Shown: piece by piece, positions 45,094 to 53,739 of the stretch | Layout of the letters: each line of letters opens with the position of its first letter | Numbering within the stretch: the stretch's first letter is position 1 | Assembly: GCA_944384265.1 (NCBI GenBank) | Contig: CALWSR010000008.1 | Location: 1-64,000, forward strand | DNA from: an uncultured Clostridia bacterium | Lineage (GTDB): Bacteria; Bacillota; Clostridia; Lachnospirales; Anaerotignaceae | DNA: 64,000 nt | Direction: 5' to 3' | Notes under the pieces: generated by a model | The model's database searches: none | What the model was told of the DNA's origin: nothing | Seen by the model: only the letters and a program-made list of their open reading frames with translations | Program-made: the position numbers and the translations under genes

Positions 45094-45969
45094 ATGAAAA
45101 TCAAAGAAATTATTGCTATGCCAAGACCGACACTTTCCTTTGAAATATTCCCACCCAAGCCGGGAGCTGATTTTGAACCGGTTTTAAAAGCTGCCGAGGC
45201 CATTGCAAAGCTGAAACCGGATTTTATCAGCGTAACATATGGCGCAGGAGGAGGCACCAGCGTCAATACCGTAAAAATTGCATCCTTTATACAGCAGCTG
45301 GGTGTGACAGCACTGGCCCACCTGACCTGTGCTTCCTCCACAAAAGAAGAAGTGGAAAATGTATTGCACCAAATTCAACAAAACGGCATTGAAAATGTAC
45401 TGGCACTGCGGGGAGATATTCCGGAAGGAAGCAATTTTCCTCAGCCAAATCAATATCGTTATGCCAGTGAATTGGTAGAGCATATAAAAAAAAGCAGTGA
45501 CCTTTGTGTGGGCGGTGCCTGTTATCCCGAAAGCCATACAGAATCCAAAAGCTGGACAGAGGATATTGCCAATCTTAAGAAAAAAACAGATATGGGCTGT
45601 GATTTTTTGACTACACAAATGTTTTTTGACAACAATATATTATATAACTATTTATATCACATTCGGGAAGCAGGCATTACAACACCTATATTTGCAGGCA
45701 TTATGCCTGTCACAAACGGAAAACAAATTGCAAGAATCTGCCAGCTTTCCGGCACCATACTCCCCCAGAGATTTCGGGCCATTGTAGATAAATTTGGAGA
45801 CAAGCCTGAGGCTATGAAGCAGGCAGGCATTGCATATGCCACAGACCAAATCATTGATTTGATTGCAAACGGTGTAAAGGGAATCCATGTTTATTCCATG
45901 AACAAACCGGATATTGCAGAAAAAATTGCCCAAAACCTTTCTGAAATCATTCATATCAATCAGGAGTGA
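45094..45969 (+). CDS. metF: Methylenetetrahydrofolate reductase
   Basis: MetF reduces methylene-tetrahydrofolate to methyl-tetrahydrofolate, the methyl donor for methionine synthase. The 291-residue TIM barrel starts TLSFEIFPPKPGADFE and has FISVTYGAGG, ALAHLTCASST, LRGDIPEG and FLTTQMFFDN. AAGGGGGTTTTATTTTT precedes the ATG. It is four bases before the methionine synthase reactivation gene and heads a three-gene methyl-group operon. Confidence 0.96.
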   Translation: MKIKEIIAMPRPTLSFEIFPPKPGADFEPVLKAAEAIAKLKPDFISVTYGAGGGTSVNTVKIASFIQQLGVTALAHLTCASSTKEEVENVLHQIQQNGIENVLALRGDIPEGSNFPQPNQYRYASELVEHIKKSSDLCVGGACYPESHTESKSWTEDIANLKKKTDMGCDFLTTQMFFDNNILYNYLYHIREAGITTPIFAGIMPVTNGKQIARICQLSGTILPQRFRAIVDKFGDKPEAMKQAGIAYATDQIIDLIANGVKGIHVYSMNKPDIAEKIAQNLSEIIHINQE

Positions 45970-45973
45970 TACT

Positions 45974-46627
45974 ATGCAATGGAAAGATGTTTCTCAAAAA
46001 GAGGTGCTTCGTTATTTAGGCTATGGCAGACAGGAGGCCGATGAGGCTGTAAAAAATCTGGTTTCAGAATGTATTGGTGAAATTTTAAATCAATGCCATT
46101 GCAAGCATGTTTATAAAAGATTTCATTGTACCATAGAGCAGCATAGCATTATGTTTGAAAATGTTGTAATAGAAAGTAAAAATCTTTCTAAAAATCTGTC
46201 AGAATGTGAGCAAATGATACTTTTTGCCGCTACATTGGGTCCACAGCCCGACATATTGCTCAAAAAATACAGCCGCTTGGACATGAGCAAGGCTGTTGTC
46301 ATGCAGGCTGCTGCTGCTGCCATCATAGAAGAATATTGTGACCAATGTCAAAAGCAAATTGAAAAGGAATTGGAGCAGGAGCAGCTCTATTTGCGGCCTC
46401 GCTTCAGTCCCGGCTATGGAGATTTTCAGCTAAAGCATCAAAAAGATATGATATTGTTATTAGATTGTCCCAGAAAAATCGGATTGACATTAACAGACAG
46501 CCTGTTATTGGCTCCCTCCAAATCCGTAACGGCTGTAATGGGCATTTCCAAAAAAAATAAGCATTGTCATATAAAGGGCTGTGAAGCTTGTGAAAACAGA
46601 AATTGTACATTCAGAAGGGATGGATAG
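45974..46627 (+). CDS. Methionine synthase reactivation-domain protein
   Basis: A 217-residue protein corresponding to the activation domain of MetH, which reductively methylates inactive cobalamin using SAM. In E. coli this domain is the C-terminus of MetH; here it is a separate gene. Motifs are LYLRPRFSPGYGDFQL and LTDSLLLAPSKSVTAVMGIS, typical SAM-binding lines, followed by a cysteine-rich tail (KGCEACENRNCTF). The ATG at 45974 has CAGGAGTGATACT; an upstream frame extends into metF and is rejected. Confidence 0.93.
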   Translation: MQWKDVSQKEVLRYLGYGRQEADEAVKNLVSECIGEILNQCHCKHVYKRFHCTIEQHSIMFENVVIESKNLSKNLSECEQMILFAATLGPQPDILLKKYSRLDMSKAVVMQAAAAAIIEEYCDQCQKQIEKELEQEQLYLRPRFSPGYGDFQLKHQKDMILLLDCPRKIGLTLTDSLLLAPSKSVTAVMGISKKNKHCHIKGCEACENRNCTFRRDG

Positions 46628-46630
46628 CAT

Positions 46631-49015
46631 TTGAGTATATTAGAACTTTTGGGAAAACGTATGATATTTTTTGATGGCGGTACCGGCACCCTTTTGCAGG
46701 AAAAGGGGCTGAAAGCAGGAGAGCTGCCGGAAATTTGGAACATAGAAAACAAACAAGCTTTAATAGAAATTCATAAAAACTATTTTGAAGCAGGCAGTGA
46801 CATTGTGCTGACAAATACCTTTGGTGCAAATCGAATCAAGCTTCATGATATTCCTTACACCATAGAAGAAATCATCACTGCAGCTGTAAAAAATGCCAAA
46901 ACCGCTTCAGAAGAAGCACACTGTGAACAAAAGGGCTATGTGGCATTAGACATTGGTCCCACAGGAAAATTGCTGCAGCCCTTGGGAGATTTGTCATTTG
47001 AAGATGCTTACAGTGCTTTTCAAGAAATGGCTGTTGCAGGAGAAAAAGCCGGTGCCGACTGTATTGTCATTGAAACCATGAGCGATATTTATGAAGCCAA
47101 GGCGGCTGTATTAGCTGCCAAAGAAAATACAAAGCTGCCTGTATTTGTCACAATCGTATTTGATGAAAAAGGAAAGCTTTTGACAGGCAGTGACATTGCT
47201 TCTGCTGTAACCATATTGGAAGGATTGGGCGTGGATGCTTTGGGCATGAACTGTGGTCTTGGCCCCCATCAAATGCTTGCTTTGGCCGAGGAGGTTTTGC
47301 AAAACTGTTCCATTCCTGTGATTATAAAACCCAATGCCGGTTTGCCCAGAAACGAAAACGGAAAAACAGTATTTGATGTATTGCCCAAAGAATTTGCACT
47401 GGCAATGGAAAAAATTGTGGACAAAGGGGCATGGATGGTGGGAGGCTGCTGTGGCACTACCCCCGGACATATCAAAGCATTATATGAACAATGCAAAAAC
47501 AAAAAGCCTTTGCCCATTGTACCAAAAAATAAAACAATGATTGCCTCCTACACCCATGCTGTGGAAATAGGAAAAGCCCCTATTATCATAGGAGAGCGCA
47601 TCAATCCTACGGGAAAAACCCGTTTTAAACAGGCATTGAGAGAAAAGGATTTGGATTATATTTTAAGGGAAGGATTTGCACAGCAGCAAAAAGGAGCTCA
47701 TGTGCTGGATGTCAATGTGGGTCTGCCTGACATTGATGAAACAGAAATGCTTGTTCATGTTATGAAAGAGCTGCAAAGTGTCATTGACCTTCCTTTACAA
47801 ATAGATACCTCCAATACTGAGGCAATGGAAAAAGCACTCCGCCTGTATAACGGAAAGGCCATGATAAACTCTGTCAATGGCAAACAGGAATCTATGCAGG
47901 CCATATTTCCCCTTGTCAAAAAATATGGCGGTGTGGTAGTGGGACTGACATTGGACGAAGAAGGCATACCTCCCACTGCCGAGGGAAGATTTTTGGTGGC
48001 CGAAAAAATTGTAAATACTGCTGAAAGCTATGGTATATTAAGAAAAGACATTGTAATAGATGTTTTGGCCATGACAATCAGCTCTGACCAGCAGTCTGCA
48101 CTGGAAACATTAAAGGCATTGCAGCTGGTAAAGCAAAAGCTTCATGTCAAAACCATTTTGGGTGTATCCAATATTTCATTTGGTTTGCCTCAAAGAGAAA
48201 CCATCACAGCCAATTTTTATACCATGGCAATGCAAAATGGTTTGGATGCAGGCATTATCAATCCCAATGCAGACAGTATGATGCGCTCCTATTATGCTTA
48301 TAGAGCATTGGCAGGACTGGATGAAAATTGTATGGATTATATACAGCACTATGGAGGACAATCTGAAACAACTGTTTCTGCTACAAGCAACTCTGACATC
48401 TCTCTTGGCACAGCCATAGAAAAAGGGCTGAAAGAAAGAGCAAAGCAAGCCGCAGAAGAAAAGCTGCAAAACACAGAGCCTCTTACAATCATAAACGAAG
48501 AATTGATTCCTGCACTGGACCATGTGGGAAAAGGCTTTGAAAAGGGAAGTATATTTTTGCCTCAGCTTTTGATGAGTGCAGAAGCGGCAAAAGCGGCCTT
48601 TGAAGCCATCAAGGTTCACATGGGAAAACAAGGCAGTGTGCAGACAAAAAAAGATAAAATCATACTTGCCACTGTAAAGGGAGATATCCATGACATTGGC
48701 AAAAACATTGTAAAAGTGCTTTTGGAAAATTATAGCTATGACGTAGTGGATTTGGGCAAAGATGTTCCTCCTGAAAGCATTGTGGAAACAGCACTTTCTC
48801 AAAATATCAATCTGGTGGGATTAAGTGCTCTGATGACCACAACTGTGACCAGTATGGAGGAAACCATTCGGCAGCTAAAAAAACAAAAGCCGGATTGTAA
48901 AATTGTGGTGGGTGGTGCTGTGCTGACACAAGAATATGCCGATATGATTGGAGCTGACCACTATGCAAAGGACGCTATGGCAACGGTATATTATGCACAA
49001 CAAATATTAGGATAA
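46631..49015 (+). CDS. metH: B12-dependent methionine synthase (no activation domain)
   Basis: A 794-residue MetH with three modules. The homocysteine-binding zinc domain is about 1-290 (FFDGGTGTLLQE, MNCGLGPHQM, GGCCGTTPGHI). The pterin-binding domain is about 315-570 (IIGERINPTGKTRFK). The cobalamin domain is about 590-794, with DIHDIGKNIV near residue 688 supplying the cobalt-ligand histidine. The activation domain is missing here and encoded upstream. The start is TTG, three bases after the reactivation gene, with GAAGGGATGG as ribosome site. Confidence 0.95.
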   Translation: MSILELLGKRMIFFDGGTGTLLQEKGLKAGELPEIWNIENKQALIEIHKNYFEAGSDIVLTNTFGANRIKLHDIPYTIEEIITAAVKNAKTASEEAHCEQKGYVALDIGPTGKLLQPLGDLSFEDAYSAFQEMAVAGEKAGADCIVIETMSDIYEAKAAVLAAKENTKLPVFVTIVFDEKGKLLTGSDIASAVTILEGLGVDALGMNCGLGPHQMLALAEEVLQNCSIPVIIKPNAGLPRNENGKTVFDVLPKEFALAMEKIVDKGAWMVGGCCGTTPGHIKALYEQCKNKKPLPIVPKNKTMIASYTHAVEIGKAPIIIGERINPTGKTRFKQALREKDLDYILREGFAQQQKGAHVLDVNVGLPDIDETEMLVHVMKELQSVIDLPLQIDTSNTEAMEKALRLYNGKAMINSVNGKQESMQAIFPLVKKYGGVVVGLTLDEEGIPPTAEGRFLVAEKIVNTAESYGILRKDIVIDVLAMTISSDQQSALETLKALQLVKQKLHVKTILGVSNISFGLPQRETITANFYTMAMQNGLDAGIINPNADSMMRSYYAYRALAGLDENCMDYIQHYGGQSETTVSATSNSDISLGTAIEKGLKERAKQAAEEKLQNTEPLTIINEELIPALDHVGKGFEKGSIFLPQLLMSAEAAKAAFEAIKVHMGKQGSVQTKKDKIILATVKGDIHDIGKNIVKVLLENYSYDVVDLGKDVPPESIVETALSQNINLVGLSALMTTTVTSMEETIRQLKKQKPDCKIVVGGAVLTQEYADMIGADHYAKDAMATVYYAQQILG

Positions 49016-49296
49016 AATGAAAGCTTCAAAATCATTTCATCTCTATTATAAAATAAATAAAAAGCCAATATCCTAAAAAATGGATACTGGCTTTTTATTT
49101 CTCCCTTTGTATACTCTATTGTCTTAATAGAATGAGAATCAATATAATCTATTTCTCCTTTGCCATAGCCTATATAATAGGGTTTAAAATAGAAAACATT
49201 TTTTATTTCATTTAGCTGCTTGGCAATGTACTCCTTTTTTTGGTTGCTTTCTTTTAAACCAAGCCTTCGTAAATTTTGAAATTTTATACAATACAT
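48991..49296 (-). CDS. Doubtful ORF opposite the metH end
   Basis: An open frame of 101 codons beginning MYCIKFQNLRRLGLKESNQKKEYIAKQ. It has no ribosome site, contains the metH terminator and runs into the metH 3' end on the other strand. The segment IDSHSIKTIEYTKGEIK looks protein-like, so it may be a gene remnant. I do not recognise a family. Confidence 0.25.
   Translation of the reverse strand: MYCIKFQNLRRLGLKESNQKKEYIAKQLNEIKNVFYFKPYYIGYGKGEIDYIDSHSIKTIEYTKGEIKSQYPFFRILAFYLFYNRDEMILKLSFYPNICCA
49060..49097. terminator. metH terminator
   Basis: AAAAAGCCAATATCC and GGATACTGGCTTTTT pair with one mismatch and end in T-runs on both strands, 45 bases after metH. Confidence 0.85.
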
Positions 49297-49557
49297 TTTT
49301 CATATTGACTCAGCACATTCCAAAAAAAAGCATAATGGAATATTTCCAAATTTTTAAGCATTTGGAAATATTTAAAATGTTTTTCCTTTTTTCTAAAAAA
49401 ACAATATGGATGCACCATATATCTCATATTTATCACATCATTTTTCATGCTCACCAAACACATATCATATATTTCATTTTTACACATTTTCTGTTTTATG
49501 ATTTTTCATAAATGGATATAAACTAAATTTTGGCATAAAATATATTTCCTGATATAT

Positions 49558-50334
49558 TTATAAAAAACATTCCATTGCCCTTTTCAATGCTTTATCAAAA
49601 AACAAAAAATCATGATTGCCTTGCCAATATTCATATGTTACATCAAATGAAAGCTCATTTAATTTTTTATAAAAAAAAGTATTTTCGTTATAAAAACTAT
49701 CTTCTGTTCCACACGCCATATAAATTTTAGGTGTTTGTTTTTTATTTTTACAAATTTTTGCCAGCTCCAGCAGCTCATGCTCTGGCTTCCACTGCAAATC
49801 CTCCCCTAATATGGCTTGAAAATCCACATAAAGCTGTTTTCCATATCGCTTTACAAATTCCTCATTGAGTCCATATTTTTTTTGTTCCTCTAAGGCTTTT
49901 TTTAAAAAAAGACAGCCGGAGGAAAACGCCGCACACTTTCCATATTGCTCCGGCTTTGAAAATGCAGCCTTCAATGCTCCATATCCTCCCATAGAGACAC
50001 CTGCAATGGCAGTATCCTCTCTTTTGGCAGAAATTTGAAATATGCTTTTACAAATTTGGGGCAATTCCTCTGTAATATAAGTAAAATAAGAAAAGCCATA
50101 TTTCATATCTGTATAAAAGCTTCTTGCCACTTCCGGCATAATAAATATGGTATTTCCATTTTTAGCATAAAAGGGCAGCATAGAATGGTTTACCCATTTT
50201 TCATGATTGCCTCCAATGCCATGAAGCAAATAAACCACATTATATTTTTGAGGCAGTATTATATGGGGTGTTACAATTGATATTCCTGTTTCCATTTGTA
50301 ATATATTTGAAAATACAGTTCCCTTTAAAATCAT
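49558..50334 (-). CDS. Esterase-D/tributyrin-esterase-like hydrolase
   Basis: A 258-residue alpha/beta hydrolase of the putative esterase (esterase D) family. The oxyanion region is VVYLLHGIGGNHEKW, the nucleophile elbow is AGVSMGGYGAL (Ser in GVSMGG), the acid is in CGTEDSFY and the histidine in GNHDFLFFDKAL. No signal peptide is seen, so it is cytoplasmic. The ATG at 50334 has AAGAAGGGGACTT; the longer frame would start inside the parS-like site. The substrate is probably a short acyl ester. Confidence 0.88.
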   Translation of the reverse strand: MILKGTVFSNILQMETGISIVTPHIILPQKYNVVYLLHGIGGNHEKWVNHSMLPFYAKNGNTIFIMPEVARSFYTDMKYGFSYFTYITEELPQICKSIFQISAKREDTAIAGVSMGGYGALKAAFSKPEQYGKCAAFSSGCLFLKKALEEQKKYGLNEEFVKRYGKQLYVDFQAILGEDLQWKPEHELLELAKICKNKKQTPKIYMACGTEDSFYNENTFFYKKLNELSFDVTYEYWQGNHDFLFFDKALKRAMECFL

Positions 50335-50358
50335 AAGTCCCCTTCTTTCTCTATATTG

Positions 50359-50374
50359 TTTCATGTGAAACATA
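50359..50374. promoter_or_regulatory. parS-like site
   Basis: TGTTTCATGTGAAACA differs at one position from the standard ParB site TGTTTCACGTGAAACA. An identical copy lies at 53615-53630 beside parA. It is directly next to the DnaA boxes at 50391-50517. Confidence 0.75.
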
Positions 50375-50390
50375 ATTGGTTTTATATATT

Positions 50391-50517
50391 ATCCACAATT
50401 TATCCACAGAACTATTCTTTTTTATCTGTTTACAGAAAGCCTATTATTTCAACATTTTTGACGATTTTATGGCATATTTTTATTTTTTGCACATAAGATA
50501 TCAACAATTTATCCACA
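50391..50517 (+). other. DnaA-box cluster, possible replication origin element
   Basis: Three perfect DnaA boxes TTATCCACA lie at 50391-50399, 50402-50410 and 50509-50517. The first two are 11 bases apart, so they face the same side of the helix. The surrounding sequence is very AT-rich, with an A/T stretch at 50520-50580. A parS-like site adjoins it. The cluster could be an oriC element or a secondary DnaA-titrating site. No dnaA gene is in the window; by gene order it should lie beyond the right edge. Confidence 0.6.
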
Positions 50518-50585
50518 GATATTTTTTGTTTTTTCACACCATCGATTTCATAGATATTTTTTACTGTTTTTCATCATAATATGAA

Positions 50586-50627
50586 AAAAATATTGCTGTA
50601 AAAATAAATATTCACAGCAATATTTTT
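50586..50627. terminator. Terminator after the DUF4446 gene
   Basis: AAAAATATTGCTGT and ACAGCAATATTTTT form a perfect 14-base-pair stem with a 14-base loop and A/T-runs on both sides, just after the DUF4446 stop. Confidence 0.85.
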
Positions 50628-50633
50628 ATATTT

Positions 50634-51827
50634 TTATTTTTTATGCTTCTTTTCTTCTGTGGTGCTTTCTTCTTTCATTGCAGTATAAATCACTTCTTTT
50701 TCTGCCGCATTTTCAATGGCCTTTTTTACAACAGTTTGTATTTCTTGCTCTACGGATATTTTTTCTTCTATTTTCTGAGGCTGCTTTTGATTGAATTCCT
50801 TTTGTTTTTGTTCTGTTTTTTGAGCAATCTGTTCTATAATATTTTCCACAGAATCAGAAATGGCATTGATACGCTCCTGCCCTTCCTCATGAGAATCATC
50901 CTGTGAAAGCTGCTCTATTTGCGTAATGATTTTAATTTTTTCTGTTTGAAAGGGTTCCGGTCTATGATATTTTTTGACTCTGCCTTCTTCTGCATTTTTC
51001 TCTGTCAAAAGCAATACCTGCTCTTCTAAACGGCGTACTTTTTCTGCGGTGTCATACTGATGTATGGTTTCTTTTACCAGCTCTTTTACCGTTTCTTTGA
51101 TATTTTCCATTTCCACTTGATTTTTGATTATCACTGTATTTTCAGAAATTTGCTGTGCAATTTCTTCCTCTGCCATAATAGAAGCACTTTCGTCTGTTGT
51201 AACATCTCCTATCATTTCTATTTTTTCCTGTTTTGCCGGCTCTGTTTCAAACAATGGTTTATCCTTTCGTTTAAACAGCTTTTTCGGCTTCACTTTTACC
51301 ACTTTTTCTGCTTTTTGTTTGTGGGCAGTTTCCTGTGCTAATTTCACTGCCTGTATCTCCTCTGTGGAAAGAACATAGGTACTGACACCCATTTCAATAG
51401 GCTTTGCATATGTAAAAGAGCCTGTTCTGCTGTGGATGCCATTTAGCACCACACCATTATCCTTGGCATCCAACAATGCCAATGCAAAACAAAGATTCCC
51501 CCCCATTTCATCAAAGGGATTGTAGCGAATCAGTCCCACCTTTTGTATGTTCTCAGAAGCAGTGGCATCAATATCCGTCACCATGTCCAACAGCTTGTCA
51601 TATTTCTTTTCAATAGATTTTACTGTTTCAAAATAATCATTTATTTTCATTTCCAAATTATGGTCAGGTCGGCGGCTTGTACCCATAAAAATATCATATC
51701 GTTTTCTTTCTCTGCCTATTTTTAAAAATAATATGATACATAATAGAAAAAGCAATATGACAGCCACTACCAAACCGGCCAATATAAAAGGCAAATAAAT
51801 CTGTATGATAGTATTTACTGTTTCCAC
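50634..51827 (-). CDS. DUF4446 membrane protein with long charged tail
   Basis: A 397-residue protein from a GTG start placed six bases after GAGGTG. It has one N-terminal membrane helix (ILAGLVVAVILLFLLCIILFL), then the DUF4446 domain (about 30-160; KVGLIRYNPFDEMGGNLCFALALLDAKDNG, split: KVGLIRYNPFDEMGG, NLCFALALLD). DUF4446 proteins usually stop there. Here about 230 extra Lys/Glu-rich, probably coiled-coil or disordered residues follow. It lies directly after parB, the usual place of DUF4446 in Clostridia, suggesting a link to chromosome organisation. Confidence 0.85.
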   Translation of the reverse strand: METVNTIIQIYLPFILAGLVVAVILLFLLCIILFLKIGRERKRYDIFMGTSRRPDHNLEMKINDYFETVKSIEKKYDKLLDMVTDIDATASENIQKVGLIRYNPFDEMGGNLCFALALLDAKDNGVVLNGIHSRTGSFTYAKPIEMGVSTYVLSTEEIQAVKLAQETAHKQKAEKVVKVKPKKLFKRKDKPLFETEPAKQEKIEMIGDVTTDESASIMAEEEIAQQISENTVIIKNQVEMENIKETVKELVKETIHQYDTAEKVRRLEEQVLLLTEKNAEEGRVKKYHRPEPFQTEKIKIITQIEQLSQDDSHEEGQERINAISDSVENIIEQIAQKTEQKQKEFNQKQPQKIEEKISVEQEIQTVVKKAIENAAEKEVIYTAMKEESTTEEKKHKK

Positions 51828-51840
51828 ACACCACACCTCA

Positions 51841-52737
51841 TTATCTTTCTATTCCTTTAAACATGCCTAATATTCTGTCTAAATCATCATCGGAATAGTA
51901 TTCGATTTCAATTTTTCCTTTGTTTTTTTGACTGCTTACTTTCACCTTTGTGGCAAAAAGACTTTTTAAATCGTTTTCAATAGAGCGATAGGCAGTTGTA
52001 TTAAATTGTACTTTTTGCTCCTCTTTATTTTCTTTTGGCTGCTTTTTTTCTTCCTGCATTTTTTTTACAATATTTTCAACCATTCTCACACTTAGTCCTT
52101 CTTCAATGATTTTTTCAGCCAATTCAAATTGTATTTCTCCGTCTGTAATGGGCAGCAGTGTTCTGGCATGGCCTCCTGAAAGCTTGTTCTCTCTTACAAA
52201 ATTAATGACACGGCTGTCCAAATTTAACAAACGCATGGAGTTTGTCACAGCAGAACGGCTCTTCCCCACCTTTTTTGCAATTTCCTCCTGGCTTAGCTGA
52301 AACTCTGTCTGCAATTTATGAAAGCTTTCTGCTTCTTCAATGGGATTTAAGTCCTTTCTTTGCAAATTTTCTACCAATGCCACTTCAAATGCCGCCATTT
52401 TATCCAAATCCTTTATAATTGCAGGCAGCTTTGTAAGCCCTGCTATTTTTGCAGCACGGAATCTTCTTTCCCCTGCAATCAATTCATAATAATCCTCTAC
52501 CTTTTTCACCACAATGGGCTGTATCACACCATAGTTTTTTAAAGATTCTGCCAGCTCCAAAAGGCTTTCTTCATCAAAATATCTTCTGGGCTGATTTCTG
52601 TTTGGTTCAATTTTATTGATGTCAATTTCCAATATCCCCTCCCCTTCCCTCTGTTCAGAGGAATAATCCATTATTTTTGTGTTGATGAGAGCTTCCAGCC
52701 CTTTTCCTTTAGAGCCAAGACCTTTTTTTAATGCCAT
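51841..52737 (-). CDS. parB: Chromosome partition protein ParB (Spo0J)
   Basis: ParB binds parS, spreads along DNA as a CTP-dependent clamp and loads SMC. The 298 residues include the CTPase/box motif GERRFRAAK, the ENLQRKDLNPIEEAE motif and the HTH EIAKKVGKSRSAVTNSMRLLNL (split: EIAKKVGKSRS, AVTNSMRLLNL). A Lys/Gln-rich linker and a C-terminal dimerisation domain follow. Its ATG comes right after the parA stop. parS-like sites lie upstream of parA and at 50359. Confidence 0.96.
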   Translation of the reverse strand: MALKKGLGSKGKGLEALINTKIMDYSSEQREGEGILEIDINKIEPNRNQPRRYFDEESLLELAESLKNYGVIQPIVVKKVEDYYELIAGERRFRAAKIAGLTKLPAIIKDLDKMAAFEVALVENLQRKDLNPIEEAESFHKLQTEFQLSQEEIAKKVGKSRSAVTNSMRLLNLDSRVINFVRENKLSGGHARTLLPITDGEIQFELAEKIIEEGLSVRMVENIVKKMQEEKKQPKENKEEQKVQFNTTAYRSIENDLKSLFATKVKVSSQKNKGKIEIEYYSDDDLDRILGMFKGIER

Positions 52738-53511
52738 TTACCCCCACTCCTTTTCTATCACTTCTTCTGCCAGTAATTCATAACTTTCTGCACCCTTTGA
52801 TTTTGGGTCATACAAATGAATGGGAAGACCATGACTTGGTGATTCTCCCAAACGGACATTTCTTGGAATAATGGTGCGATATACATTTTCGCCCAAGCTC
52901 TTTTTTACTTCCTCTACTACCTGCAATGATAAATTGGTTCTGGCATCAAACATAGTAAACACAATGCCTTCCAATTCTAAATTTCTGTTTAAGCCTTTTT
53001 TGACAAGATTGATGGTATGTAATAATTGCTCCAAGCCCTCCAGCGCAAAATATTCACATTGTATTGGCACAAGTACTGTATCAGAAGCAGTCAACGCATT
53101 GATGGTAATGACATTTAAAGAAGGGGGACAATCTATAATAATAAAATCATAATTCTGTTTTATTTTTTCCACTTCTTTTTTTAATATAAATTCCCTGTCT
53201 TCCTTTCCAATCAGTTCAATTTCTGCACCTGTCAGGCTGATGTTGGCAGGCACCACCTCCAAGCCGTCTACACAAGTAGGCAGCTTCACATCGGACAATG
53301 TACATTCTCCCAACATCACATTGTAAATGGTCATTTCCATTTCATCTTTTTCCAATCCAAGTCCGCTTGTGGTATTTCCCTGCTGGTCTGCATCAATAGC
53401 CAATACCTTTTTTCCCATGGCCGCCAAACAAGCAGATAAATTGATGGCTGTGGTTGTTTTTCCCACACCACCTTTTTGATTTGTAATGGCTATAATCCTT
53501 ACTTTACCCAT
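52738..53511 (-). CDS. parA: Chromosome partition ATPase ParA (Soj)
   Basis: A deviant Walker ATPase that works with ParB in origin segregation and, in Bacillus, controls DnaA. The 257 residues begin MGKVRIIAITNQKGGVGKTTTAINLSA (split: IAITNQKGGVGKTTT) and include DADQQGNTTSGLG and DFIIIDCPPSL. The ATG has AGGAGTGGCGATAT upstream. It starts the leftward parA-parB-DUF4446 unit, and three parS-like sites lie 100-185 bases before it. Confidence 0.97.
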   Translation of the reverse strand: MGKVRIIAITNQKGGVGKTTTAINLSACLAAMGKKVLAIDADQQGNTTSGLGLEKDEMEMTIYNVMLGECTLSDVKLPTCVDGLEVVPANISLTGAEIELIGKEDREFILKKEVEKIKQNYDFIIIDCPPSLNVITINALTASDTVLVPIQCEYFALEGLEQLLHTINLVKKGLNRNLELEGIVFTMFDARTNLSLQVVEEVKKSLGENVYRTIIPRNVRLGESPSHGLPIHLYDPKSKGAESYELLAEEVIEKEWG

Positions 53512-53614
53512 ATATCGCCACTCCTAACTAAATCACAACTATTTTTCATAAAAAAAGAGGCCCTTTGCCTTTCTCTATTTTTATTATACATAGAAAACAA
53601 AAGAATTGCAATAA

Positions 53615-53694
53615 TGTTTCATGTGAAACAGAAAAATAAAACAGCAGTGATATGGTTTCACATGAAACATATTTTTTATGTTCCACGTGGAACC
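53615..53694. promoter_or_regulatory. Cluster of three parS-like sites
   Basis: The sites are TGTTTCATGTGAAACA (53615-53630), GGTTTCACATGAAACA (53654-53669) and TGTTCCACGTGGAACC (53679-53694). Each differs from the standard parS at one to three positions. They lie between parA and the lipid-kinase gene and are expected to nucleate ParB. Confidence 0.85.
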
Positions 53695-53696
53695 AT

Positions 53697-53739
53697 AAAA
53701 AAGACGCCTTTTCTATGTGAAAAAAGACGTCTTTTTTTT
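53697..53739. terminator. Terminator after lipid-kinase gene
   Basis: AAAAAAGACG and CGTCTTTTTT arms, about 21 bases apart, end in T-runs on both strands right after the kinase stop. Confidence 0.75.
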
